In this document: positions 1 through 6,544 of the stretch, piece by piece | Position numbering within the stretch: the first letter of the stretch is position 1 | Layout: every line of letters starts with the position of its first letter | Origin: Candidatus Saccharibacteria bacterium UBA6575 | GTDB taxonomy: Bacteria > Patescibacteriota > Saccharimonadia > Saccharimonadales > Saccharimonadaceae | Direction of reading: 5' to 3' | DNA length: 11,871 nucleotides | Assembly (NCBI GenBank): GCA_002434005.1 | Contig: DJJF01000043.1 | Location: 1,226-13,096 of the forward strand | Notes under the pieces: generated by a model | What the model saw: only the letters and a program-made list of their open reading frames with translations | Databases searched by the model: none | What the model was told of the DNA's origin: nothing | Made by a program: the position numbers and the translations under genes

Positions 1-1
1 A

Positions 2-271
2 GATTTTGGCATCGTACAAGTGGAAGCTCTGGCCGCCGGCACTCCTGTAATCGCATATGGCAAAGGCGGTGCACTCGATATCATTCAAGATGGCGAGAGT
101 GGTGTGTTATTCGATGAGCAGACTGTAGACTCAGTGACCGATGCCTTGAAGCGTGCCGAGAAAATCGACTTCAAGCCAGGTGTCCTTCGGCGTAAAGCAA
201 AGCGGTTCGATAAGGGCCTCTTTATTACCAAGATTCGTACCGTCGTACTAAAACAGTTGCAGGATTCATAG
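2..271 (+). CDS. GT4-family glycosyltransferase, C-terminal fragment (5' end outside window)
   Basis: This is the last 89 residues of a GT-B fold glycosyltransferase whose start lies before the window. The frame is open from base 2. It reads DFGIVQVEALAAGTPVIAYG, the C-terminal nucleotide-sugar binding segment of family GT4 enzymes. In that family the motif is E-x7-E. The second Glu is codon 23-25, and base 1 is compatible with the first Glu codon lying across the window edge. GT4 enzymes with this wording (VEALAAGTPVIAYGKGGALD) are retaining transferases, often mannosyl- or related sugar transferases, that act on the cytoplasmic face of the membrane during polysaccharide assembly. The TAG stop is followed after one base by galE, so the two are probably co-transcribed. 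The internal GTG at 20 is not a start, because the motif continues upstream of it. The donor and acceptor cannot be told. Confidence 0.88.
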   Translation, partial: DFGIVQVEALAAGTPVIAYGKGGALDIIQDGESGVLFDEQTVDSVTDALKRAEKIDFKPGVLRRKAKRFDKGLFITKIRTVVLKQLQDS

Positions 272-272
272 G

Positions 273-1283
273 ATGAACGTTCTTGTGACTGGTGGTGCCG
301 GATACATCGGAAGTCATACCGTCGTGCAGCTTCTTAATCAAGGCCATTCCGTCATTATCGTCGACAACCTCGTCAACGCCCATCCAAATGTCCTTGAGCG
401 CATTGAGCGTATTACCGGAAAGTCTCCGATGTTCTATGATTACGATCTATGCGACGAACGCTCATTGGACGAAGTATTTTCTGTCCACTCACCAGATGCT
501 ATTATCCACTTCGCCGGACTCAAAGCGGTTGGTGAGTCAGTCGAGCAACCGCTTCGCTACTACCACAATAATCTTACGTCGACCCTTACGCTTCTACGAG
601 TCATGCAGCGACACAGCGTGAAGAACATAGTGTTTAGTTCGAGCGCTACCGTTTACGGCGATCCTGATACGCTACCGATTACTGAGGCTGCGCCTTTAAA
701 GGCCACTAATCCTTATGGTCAAACTAAGTTAATGATCGAAACCATGCTTATGGATATTGCCAAAACCGCCGACTGGCATATTATTTCCCTGCGCTATTTC
801 AATCCAGTCGGCGCTCACCAGTCAGGACTCATTGGCGAAGATCCGTCCGGAACACCCAATAATCTTTTGCCTTATGTCTCGCAGGTAGCTATCGGGAAGC
901 GTGAGAAACTATCCGTATTTGGTAACGACTACAATACGCCAGATGGCACAGGTATACGTGATTACATACATGTGGTAGATCTTGCCGATGCGCACCTGGC
1001 AGCGCTTTCCCACATCAAAGATACGACTACATACCGGGCTATCAACATTGGAACCGGAAAAGGCACCTCAGTACTGGAGCTTATTGACTCGTTTCAGGCT
1101 GCAAGTAGTAAAGAGATACCGTATGATATTCTGCCTAGGCGTGCGGGAGACATCGCGAGTTGCTATGCGGATGTCGCCCTCGCGAAGGACGAGTTAGGAT
1201 GGGAGGCGAAGTACTCAATCGATGAGGCCTGTGAAGATAGCTGGCGCTGGCAATCTCAAAATCCCAACGGCTATTCAGAATAA
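273..1283 (+). CDS. galE: UDP-glucose 4-epimerase
   Basis: The 336-residue product matches the usual GalE length (about 338). It interconverts UDP-glucose and UDP-galactose in the cytoplasm with bound NAD+, giving UDP-Gal for surface glycans. The Rossmann motif GGAGYIGS is at residues 7-14. FSSSATVYG at 121-129 holds the catalytic Ser region. Y148-x3-K152 (in NPYGQTK) is the catalytic Tyr-Lys pair of extended short-chain dehydrogenases. HFAGLKAVGESV at 79-90 and RYFNPVGAH further on are typical GalE wording and separate it from dTDP-glucose dehydratases. The ATG lies 1 bp after the stop of the GT4 gene, with a weak AGGA 8 nt upstream, so translation is probably coupled. A distinct promoter-containing gap follows, so galE likely ends the upstream transcription unit. 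Related UDP-GlcNAc or UDP-glucuronate 4-epimerases are possible alternatives, but the overall sequence favours GalE. Confidence 0.93.
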   Translation: MNVLVTGGAGYIGSHTVVQLLNQGHSVIIVDNLVNAHPNVLERIERITGKSPMFYDYDLCDERSLDEVFSVHSPDAIIHFAGLKAVGESVEQPLRYYHNNLTSTLTLLRVMQRHSVKNIVFSSSATVYGDPDTLPITEAAPLKATNPYGQTKLMIETMLMDIAKTADWHIISLRYFNPVGAHQSGLIGEDPSGTPNNLLPYVSQVAIGKREKLSVFGNDYNTPDGTGIRDYIHVVDLADAHLAALSHIKDTTTYRAINIGTGKGTSVLELIDSFQAASSKEIPYDILPRRAGDIASCYADVALAKDELGWEAKYSIDEACEDSWRWQSQNPNGYSE

Positions 1284-1349
1284 ATCGTTGTAAATATATT
1301 TGTTGTATTATTATGCGGTTTTAACACCACTGTGAGCGCCTGTTGACTG

Positions 1350-1361
1350 TATAATAAAGCT
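1350..1361 (+). promoter_or_regulatory. Leaderless-type promoter of the rfbBCDA operon
   Basis: A perfect TATAAT lies at 1350-1355, in the 78-bp gap between galE and rfbB. Only 6 nt (AAAGCT) separate it from the rfbB ATG at 1362. Sigma-70-type RNA polymerase normally starts about 7 nt after the hexamer, which would place +1 on the A of the ATG. No Shine-Dalgarno sequence could fit. No TTGACA-like -35 box is seen at the proper 16-18 bp spacing. A TTGACT at 1343-1348 is too close to serve as one. The start site is inferred, not measured. Confidence 0.6.
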
Positions 1362-2375
1362 ATGACAAAGATGCTTATTACTGGAGGAGCGGGGTTTATT
1401 GGCGGCAACTTCGTTCACTACACCCTGAAAAACCGTCCTGAATACGAATTAACTGTAATCGACAAGCTAACCTACGCTGGTAATATGGCCACGCTTCAGC
1501 CAGTTCTGGACCGTGTTAATTTCGTGACGGGTGACATTTGCGACCGTGAACTTATGGACAAGCTAGTAAGCGAAACGGATATCGTGGTTCATTTCGCGGC
1601 CGAGTCACATAACGATAACTCCCTCCGTGACCCATGGCCGTTCGTTGAAACCAACATCATCGGTACCTACACGATTCTTGAAGCTGTTCGCAAGCATAAC
1701 AAACGCTTGCACCACATTTCGACCGACGAAGTATTTGGCGATCTTGAACTTGACGATCCAAATCGTTTCACTGAAGAAACTCGCTACGAACCATCCAGCC
1801 CCTACTCAAGCACAAAGGCAGGCAGTGACCATTTGGTCCGCGCCTGGGTACGCAGCTTTGGTATTCAAGCAACCATTAGTAACTGCTCGAATAACTATGG
1901 TCCCTATCAGCACATCGAAAAATTCATTCCACGCCAGATTACAAACATCCTGAGTGATATCAAGCCAAAACTGTATGGTACCGGTGAGCAAGTCCGTGAC
2001 TGGATACATGTCGACGACCATAATTCAGCCGTGCACCTAATTATTGATAAGGGTGTTATTGGCGAAACGTATATTATCGGCGCCGACAACGACCACGTAA
2101 ATAACAAAATGGTTATCGAACTCATCTGCGAACTCATGGGTAAAGGCAAGGATTGGTACGACCACGTCAACGACCGTCCTGGCCATGATATGCGCTACGC
2201 CATGGACTCAAGTAAGCTTCGCCGCGAGCTTGGCTGGCAACCACAGTACACCGACACTCAAACTGGTATGCGCGATGGGTTGAAGCAAACGATCGACTGG
2301 TACGACGCCAATCGCGACTGGTGGCAGAGCGACAAACAAGCCGTTGAAGCAGAGTACGCCAAGCAAGGTCAATAA
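1362..2375 (+). CDS. rfbB: dTDP-glucose 4,6-dehydratase
   Basis: The 337-residue product is the second enzyme of dTDP-L-rhamnose synthesis, converting dTDP-glucose to dTDP-4-keto-6-deoxyglucose using bound NAD+. The Rossmann motif GGAGFIGG is at residues 8-15. The catalytic Thr-Asp-Glu triad of RmlB is in HISTDEVFGD (T121, D122, E123). Y148-x3-K152 is in SPYSSTK. NCSNNYGPYQHIEKFIPR is a hallmark of the family. AESHNDNSL at 80-88 replaces the more common AESHVDRSI and resembles RmlB versions from Gram-positive bacteria (recalled, not searched). It is the first gene of rfbBCDA and is preceded by the TATAAT box 6 nt before its ATG. No earlier in-frame start gives a better N-terminus, because MTKMLITGGAGFIG is the family's usual beginning. 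The next gene starts 3 bp after the stop. Confidence 0.96.
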   Translation: MTKMLITGGAGFIGGNFVHYTLKNRPEYELTVIDKLTYAGNMATLQPVLDRVNFVTGDICDRELMDKLVSETDIVVHFAAESHNDNSLRDPWPFVETNIIGTYTILEAVRKHNKRLHHISTDEVFGDLELDDPNRFTEETRYEPSSPYSSTKAGSDHLVRAWVRSFGIQATISNCSNNYGPYQHIEKFIPRQITNILSDIKPKLYGTGEQVRDWIHVDDHNSAVHLIIDKGVIGETYIIGADNDHVNNKMVIELICELMGKGKDWYDHVNDRPGHDMRYAMDSSKLRRELGWQPQYTDTQTGMRDGLKQTIDWYDANRDWWQSDKQAVEAEYAKQGQ

Positions 2376-2378
2376 TCC

Positions 2379-2942
2379 ATGTTCGATCCCAACGACTACA
2401 ACGAGCTAGCTGTTTCCGAGACACCGATTCCTGGATTCTTTGTCGTAAAACTTCCGGTACACGGTGATAACCGCGGTTGGTTTAAGGAAAACTACCAAAA
2501 AGAAAAAATGGAGGCGCTTGGTCTTCCAGCCTTTGACATTGTGCAAAATAATTTTAGCTACAACGTCGAAAAAGGTGTGACTCGTGGACTCCATGCCGAG
2601 CCATGGGAGAAGTTTATATCAGTAGCGAATGGTTCGGTGTTCGGTGCATGGGTAGATCTACGCAAAGGCGATAGCTACGGCAAAACATTTAGTATTGAAA
2701 TCAATCCAGGCACTGCAGTATTTGTACCCCGCGGCGTCGCCAACGGCTACCAAACTCTTGAGGAGAACGTTACGTATACCTACTTAGTAAACGCTCACTG
2801 GTCCCCAGATGCAAAATACACGTTCGTGAATGCGTTCGATCCCGAAGTTGATATTGCGTGGCCGATTCCAAAGGATCAGGCCATTACTTCTGAGAAAGAC
2901 GATAATCACCCGCCTCTATCTCAGGTTGAGAGCGAATTTTAA
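2379..2942 (+). CDS. rfbC: dTDP-4-dehydrorhamnose 3,5-epimerase (RmlC, Gram-positive-type variant)
   Basis: The 187-residue cupin enzyme epimerises C3 and C5 of dTDP-4-keto-6-deoxyglucose, step three to dTDP-L-rhamnose. Visible active-site features are NNFSYN at 57-62, RGLH with the likely base H72, the likely partner Asp in WVDLRKGDS (D93), and Y135 in TYLVN, which aligns with the catalytic Tyr. Two deviations from enterobacterial RmlC are clear. The loop after the catalytic His is short, so the conserved Lys is six residues on (K78 in HAEPWEK) instead of about ten. The usual AHG motif reads ANG (121-123, VPRGVANGYQ). Both traits match the streptococcal-type RmlC as I recall it, so it is probably active. 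The start lies 3 bp after the rfbB stop with no Shine-Dalgarno sequence, pointing to translational coupling. The TAA stop overlaps the next ATG by one base. Confidence 0.92.
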   Translation: MFDPNDYNELAVSETPIPGFFVVKLPVHGDNRGWFKENYQKEKMEALGLPAFDIVQNNFSYNVEKGVTRGLHAEPWEKFISVANGSVFGAWVDLRKGDSYGKTFSIEINPGTAVFVPRGVANGYQTLEENVTYTYLVNAHWSPDAKYTFVNAFDPEVDIAWPIPKDQAITSEKDDNHPPLSQVESEF

Positions 2943-3799
2943 TGAGCGCATCGTACTTTATTACCGGCGCCAATGGACAGCTCGGCAAAGCCCTCACGAA
3001 AAAATATCCAGAGGCAACAGTACTAGGTCGTGATTCTTTTGATATCACCGATCCAGCTAGCTACGAATCGATCGACTGGTCAAAATACGATACGCTGATC
3101 AACGCAGCCGCTATGACAAATGTCGATGGTGCCGAATCACCTGAAGGAGAGAGGCTTGCCAGGCAAGTGAACGCCGATGCAGTCCAGCTCATGGCCGACA
3201 CCGCGAACAAACATGACCTTACACTTGTACACATTTCAAGCGATTACGTATTTGACGGCTCGCAGGAATTCCATACTGAGGATGAAGTGTTCACTCCACT
3301 AAGTAATTACGGTAAATCAAAAGCGAATGGCGACACCGCAGCAGCAACTGCGCCCAAACACTACATTCTTCGGACAAGTTGGGTTATCGGTGACGGTAAG
3401 AACTTCATTTCTATCATGAAGAGTCTTGCTGACCAAAATATCAAGCCTTCGGTTGTAAATGACCAGATTGGTCGACTGACATTTGTACCAACACTCGTTG
3501 ATGCAATCGATCACTTGCTTAATGCGCGCGCCACCTTCGGGACATATAACTGCACGAACTCTGGTGAAAGCGTTAGCTGGGCAGAGATTGCAAAATTAAT
3601 ATTCCAAAAATCCGGGAAAAACCCGGACGATGTGACTCCTGTAACAACCGAAGAGTACTACGCTGGCAAAGAAGGCATTGCTCCACGTCCGCTGCAGAGT
3701 ACGTTAGTATTGGATAAGATAATTGCGACAGGGTTTGAGCCGACTGACTGGCGCAGCGAATTAGATGTATATTGGAAGCATATGGAGGAACAATCATGA
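2942..3799 (+). CDS. rfbD: dTDP-4-dehydrorhamnose reductase
   Basis: The 285-residue product is the last enzyme of the pathway, reducing dTDP-4-keto-L-rhamnose to dTDP-L-rhamnose with NAD(P)H. TGANGQLG at residues 8-15 is the nucleotide-binding loop. INAAAMTNVDGAE at 53-65 and HISSDYVFDG at 97-106 are RmlD hallmarks. Y123-x3-K127 (NYGKSK) is the catalytic pair. LRTSWVIG at 143-150 is also typical. Length fits the family (about 280-300). Its ATG shares the final A of the rfbC TAA stop (TAATG). Its own TGA overlaps the rfbA start as ATGA, so expression is tightly coupled on both sides. Confidence 0.95.
   Translation: MSASYFITGANGQLGKALTKKYPEATVLGRDSFDITDPASYESIDWSKYDTLINAAAMTNVDGAESPEGERLARQVNADAVQLMADTANKHDLTLVHISSDYVFDGSQEFHTEDEVFTPLSNYGKSKANGDTAAATAPKHYILRTSWVIGDGKNFISIMKSLADQNIKPSVVNDQIGRLTFVPTLVDAIDHLLNARATFGTYNCTNSGESVSWAEIAKLIFQKSGKNPDDVTPVTTEEYYAGKEGIAPRPLQSTLVLDKIIATGFEPTDWRSELDVYWKHMEEQS
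3784..3789 (+). promoter_or_regulatory. Strong Shine-Dalgarno site for rfbA
   Basis: GGAGGA sits 6 nt before the ATG at 3796, inside the end of rfbD. It is the best ribosome binding site in the window and fixes the rfbA start at 3796. This gives the family's standard N-terminus MKGIILAGGSGTRL, where an in-frame upstream TTG at 3772 would not. It also shows that the host uses canonical Shine-Dalgarno initiation for some internal genes. Confidence 0.85.
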
Positions 3800-4647
3800 A
3801 GGGAATCATTCTAGCCGGTGGGTCGGGTACGCGTTTGTGGCCGATAACAAAAGGAATTAGTAAGCAGCTGATGCCGATCTACGACAAGCCAATGGTTTAC
3901 TACCCACTCACTACACTTATGCAGGCAGGTATTTCAGAGATTCTAATCATCACTACACCTGAAGATCAGTCGCAGTTCCAGCGCCTCCTCGGCGATGGCT
4001 CACAGTGGGGCATCAGCCTTCAGTATGCGGTACAGCCTAGTCCTGACGGACTTGCGCAGGCCTTCATCATTGGGGAAGAGTTTATCGGGAGCGACAAAGT
4101 CGCACTAGTACTTGGTGACAACATCTTCCACGGAAACGAGCTTGATGAGTCACTTAAGACTTGTACTGACCCAGACGGTGGCATCGTATTTGCCTACCAG
4201 GTCTCTGACCCTGAACGCTATGGTGTGGTTGAGTTCGATGCGGATATGAAAGCTGTGTCCGTTGAAGAAAAGCCGACTCAGCCGAAATCAAACTACGCAG
4301 TGGTAGGACTTTATTTCTATGATAACGACGTCGTTGAAATCGCCAAGAACGTGCAGCCGAGCGAACGGGGCGAATTAGAAATTACAGCCGTGAACGATGA
4401 ATACCTTAAACGCGGTAAGCTGCGTGTCACAACGCTTGATGACGGCGATGTCTGGCTAGACACCGGTACAATTGATAGCATGACTGATGCTACCGATTAC
4501 GTACGCGTCCTGCAAAATCGTACCGGTCAAATCATTGGTAGTCCCGAATACGTTGCACACAGGGAAGGGTTGCTTTCAAAGGAGCAGCTGGCAGAAATTG
4601 CCGAACCTCTCAAGAAGTCCGGCTATGGTAATTACTTAACTAAGTAG
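3796..4647 (+). CDS. rfbA: Glucose-1-phosphate thymidylyltransferase
   Basis: The 283-residue product (family about 290) is the first, committed enzyme of dTDP-L-rhamnose synthesis, making dTDP-glucose from glucose-1-phosphate and dTTP with Mg2+. The signature GGSGTRLWP is at 8-16 (R13 contacts the triphosphate), followed by K23 in SKQLMPIYDKPMVYYPL. GDNIFHG at 107-113 includes the metal-binding D108. EEKP at 157-160 and WLDTGT at 220-225, with the second likely metal ligand D222, complete the active site. SPDGLAQAF at 82-90 is the thymine/sugar loop. It overlaps rfbD by 4 bp (ATGA) and has its own strong ribosome binding site. It is the last gene of rfbBCDA. No clear hairpin terminator is seen in the 41-bp gap that follows. 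Thymidylyl specificity is inferred from family wording and operon context. Confidence 0.95.
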   Translation: MKGIILAGGSGTRLWPITKGISKQLMPIYDKPMVYYPLTTLMQAGISEILIITTPEDQSQFQRLLGDGSQWGISLQYAVQPSPDGLAQAFIIGEEFIGSDKVALVLGDNIFHGNELDESLKTCTDPDGGIVFAYQVSDPERYGVVEFDADMKAVSVEEKPTQPKSNYAVVGLYFYDNDVVEIAKNVQPSERGELEITAVNDEYLKRGKLRVTTLDDGDVWLDTGTIDSMTDATDYVRVLQNRTGQIIGSPEYVAHREGLLSKEQLAEIAEPLKKSGYGNYLTK

Positions 4648-4673
4648 TTAAATATAGTTTCCACCCCTTAAAC

Positions 4674-4688
4674 TGGTATACTAAACAC
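4674..4688 (+). promoter_or_regulatory. Leaderless-type extended -10 promoter of the GT2/flippase-like pair
   Basis: TGGTATACT (4674-4682) is an extended -10 element (TGn followed by TATACT at 4677-4682). Exactly 6 nt (AAACAC) separate it from the GTG start at 4689, the same spacing as in front of rfbB. The expected +1 falls on the start codon. No Shine-Dalgarno sequence is present and no convincing -35 box is seen, which suits an extended -10 promoter. The two sites also share TATAMTAAA. Confidence 0.6.
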
Positions 4689-5627
4689 GTGAAAGTATTT
4701 ATCCAGATTCCCTGCTTGAACGAGGCAGAAACCTTGCCCCTGGTATTTGAAACAATGCCTCGGGAGCTACCAGGAGCTACGTCTGTCGAATGGCTTATTA
4801 TTGATGATGGGTCAACTGATAACACTATTGAGGTTGCAAAGAAACTTGGCGTCAAACACATTGTTAGACATCGCCGCAATATGGGGCTTGCCCGCTCATT
4901 CCGAGACGGAATTGACTATGCCTTAAAACACGGTGCAGACATCGTAGTAAATACTGACGGCGATAACCAATACCCACAAGATCGCATCAAAGATCTGATC
5001 AAGCCGATTATCGATGGTAAGGCCGAAATAGTGATAGGCGATCGCCAAACGGCGACGATTGCTCACTTTTCGGGTTTCAAGAAACTGATGCAACGCTTCG
5101 GTAGCTGGGTCGTCAATCAGGCTGCCGGCACCAACTTGCCGGATGCCGCCAGTGGGTTCCGGGCATATTCACGCTACTCCCTATTGCGGCTGAACATTGT
5201 GACGCAGTTCAGCTACTGTATGGAAACGATTATTCAAGCGGGTAATAAGCGCTTGGCAATTGTCAGTATTCCAATCGAAACAAACGCTAAAACGCGTGAA
5301 TCCCGCTTGTTCAAGAATATTTGGCAGCATATGGCGAAGTCGGGTCAAGCGATTTTGCGTAGTTACATTATGTTTAAACCGCATGTTATTTTCCTAACAC
5401 TTGGTATTACTCTGCTAGCCCTTGGTCTCGTTCCATTCGCCCGTTTTCTCGTATTCGCAGCCATAGGTGAAGGCAGTGGCCATTTGCAGTCATTAATATT
5501 TGGTAGCGCTCTGCTAGTCGCCTCATTCGTATCATTTGCCCTGTTAGTTATCGCAGATCTGCAAAAGACGAATCGGATACTGCTTGAAGATCAACTTGAG
5601 CGTCTAAAGGAACAGCAATACAAGTGA
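4689..5627 (+). CDS. Membrane-anchored GT2 glycosyltransferase, DPM1/polyprenyl-phosphate sugar synthase type
   Basis: This 312-residue GT-A enzyme has a C-terminal membrane anchor. The N-terminal IPCLNEAETLP (residues 7-17), DDGS at 39-42 and the D-x-D metal site in TDGDNQ (D90, D92) are GT2 motifs. NMGLARSFRDGIDYAL (64-79) and SGFRAYSR (155-162) match dolichol-phosphate-mannose synthase-like proteins. Two hydrophobic spans follow at about 232-258 and 268-291, then a short charged tail. Such proteins usually move a sugar from a nucleotide donor to undecaprenyl/polyprenyl phosphate at the inner face of the membrane. The GTG start is chosen because MKVFIQIPCLNE is the normal N-terminus and the promoter abuts it. 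The stop overlaps the next gene (TGATG), and that partner is a multi-pass membrane protein, which fits a lipid-linked sugar pathway. The transferred sugar is unknown. Confidence 0.85.
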   Translation: MKVFIQIPCLNEAETLPLVFETMPRELPGATSVEWLIIDDGSTDNTIEVAKKLGVKHIVRHRRNMGLARSFRDGIDYALKHGADIVVNTDGDNQYPQDRIKDLIKPIIDGKAEIVIGDRQTATIAHFSGFKKLMQRFGSWVVNQAAGTNLPDAASGFRAYSRYSLLRLNIVTQFSYCMETIIQAGNKRLAIVSIPIETNAKTRESRLFKNIWQHMAKSGQAILRSYIMFKPHVIFLTLGITLLALGLVPFARFLVFAAIGEGSGHLQSLIFGSALLVASFVSFALLVIADLQKTNRILLEDQLERLKEQQYK

Positions 5628-6544
5628 TGAATACTCTCAGGCGGCTCCTTCAAAACAAATGGATCCGGTTGATACTCATTATTCTGATTGTAGGCACCAC
5701 CTTCGGTATCTTCGGCAATTATCTTGCTACTCATCCTGAGGTTATTGATCAGCTTGTTAGCCTTAGCCCTACAAGCCTGCTTTTACTCACCCTGGCATAT
5801 ATCGGAACGATTCTCGCCAATGCTTACGTACTGAGTGTGTCACTGCGAATGATTGGTAAGCGGGTTGGTTTCTTAGAAAATGCAAGTTTAACCGGCTACT
5901 CATCGGTTATTAATTTTTTCGGACCGCTACAGTCCGGGCCGGGAGTCAGAGCGGCCTATCTTAAGCAGCGTCACGGCGTTGCGGTTCGGAAATTCTTGTA
6001 CGCAACGGTCGTTTTCTATGGTTTTTTTGCGTTTATCAACGCTTTAATTCTCCTTACTGCCCTCGTACTGAGGACCCCAGGCAACCTAGCCACCCTTCTC
6101 ATTTTTAGTGTTTTACTTATGTCTATATCCGCCGTCGCCTTGATATTGAACCTTTCTGTTCGCGCTCGTTTGTTGGCAAAATCAGTTAAGCTTACTGATC
6201 GCAACTTCTGGTTTATTGGAATCGGCGCCGCCGCCCTATCGCTTTGTACTTCCCTGGCGTATTTTGTTGAGCTTCAGCATGTGGAACCAGCCACGACCTT
6301 TATGCAGACAGTTGTGTACGCAGCAGCAGCGAATCTCGCGCTTTTTGTGTCGCTTACGCCAGGAGCAATCGGTTTTCGCGAATCGTTCTTATTCCTCACG
6401 CAGCAGCTACACCAAATTTCAAACGATACAATATTGGCCGCAAGTATCATCGACCGTGCATTCTATGTCGTATTCCTGCTAGTACTTTTTGTAGTTCTAC
6501 TTTTGATTACCGGTAGCCGGTTCCGTAAGGCCAAGCTTCAATAA
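5627..6544 (+). CDS. Flippase-like integral membrane protein (LPG-synthase transmembrane-domain / UPF0104 family)
   Basis: The 305-residue protein is very hydrophobic, with roughly seven or eight membrane segments (about 13-32, 49-72, 123-148, 153-176, 194-214, 227-243, 276-296). Two loop motifs identify the family: NFFGPLQSGPGVRAAYLK at 96-113 and TPGAIGFRE at 244-252, the counterpart of the LPGGxGxRE motif of lysylphosphatidylglycerol synthase transmembrane regions. It lacks the C-terminal aminoacyl-transfer domain, so it is not a lysyl-PG synthase. Stand-alone members are often encoded beside GT2 genes and are suspected to move or handle lipid-linked sugars. That role is inference here. 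ATG 5627 is preferred over the preceding in-frame GTG 5624, because it uses the common TGATG overlap with the upstream GT2 stop. Its 3' end overlaps the convergent glycosyltransferase gene by 48 bp. Confidence 0.8.
   Translation: MNTLRRLLQNKWIRLILIILIVGTTFGIFGNYLATHPEVIDQLVSLSPTSLLLLTLAYIGTILANAYVLSVSLRMIGKRVGFLENASLTGYSSVINFFGPLQSGPGVRAAYLKQRHGVAVRKFLYATVVFYGFFAFINALILLTALVLRTPGNLATLLIFSVLLMSISAVALILNLSVRARLLAKSVKLTDRNFWFIGIGAAALSLCTSLAYFVELQHVEPATTFMQTVVYAAAANLALFVSLTPGAIGFRESFLFLTQQLHQISNDTILAASIIDRAFYVVFLLVLFVVLLLITGSRFRKAKLQ

Noticed and set aside
1343..1348. TTGACT as a -35 box for rfbB
   Set aside because: It is one base from the TATAAT. A -10 placed 17 bp after it would fall inside the coding region and does not match.
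3772..3795. Upstream TTG start for rfbA adding 8 residues
   Set aside because: The GGAGGA site at 3784-3789 points to ATG 3796, which gives the family's exact N-terminus and an ATGA overlap with rfbD.
6509..6521. ACCGG-TAG-CCGGT hairpin as a bidirectional terminator
   Set aside because: Only a 5-bp stem with no T-run after it on either strand, and it lies within coding sequence of both genes.
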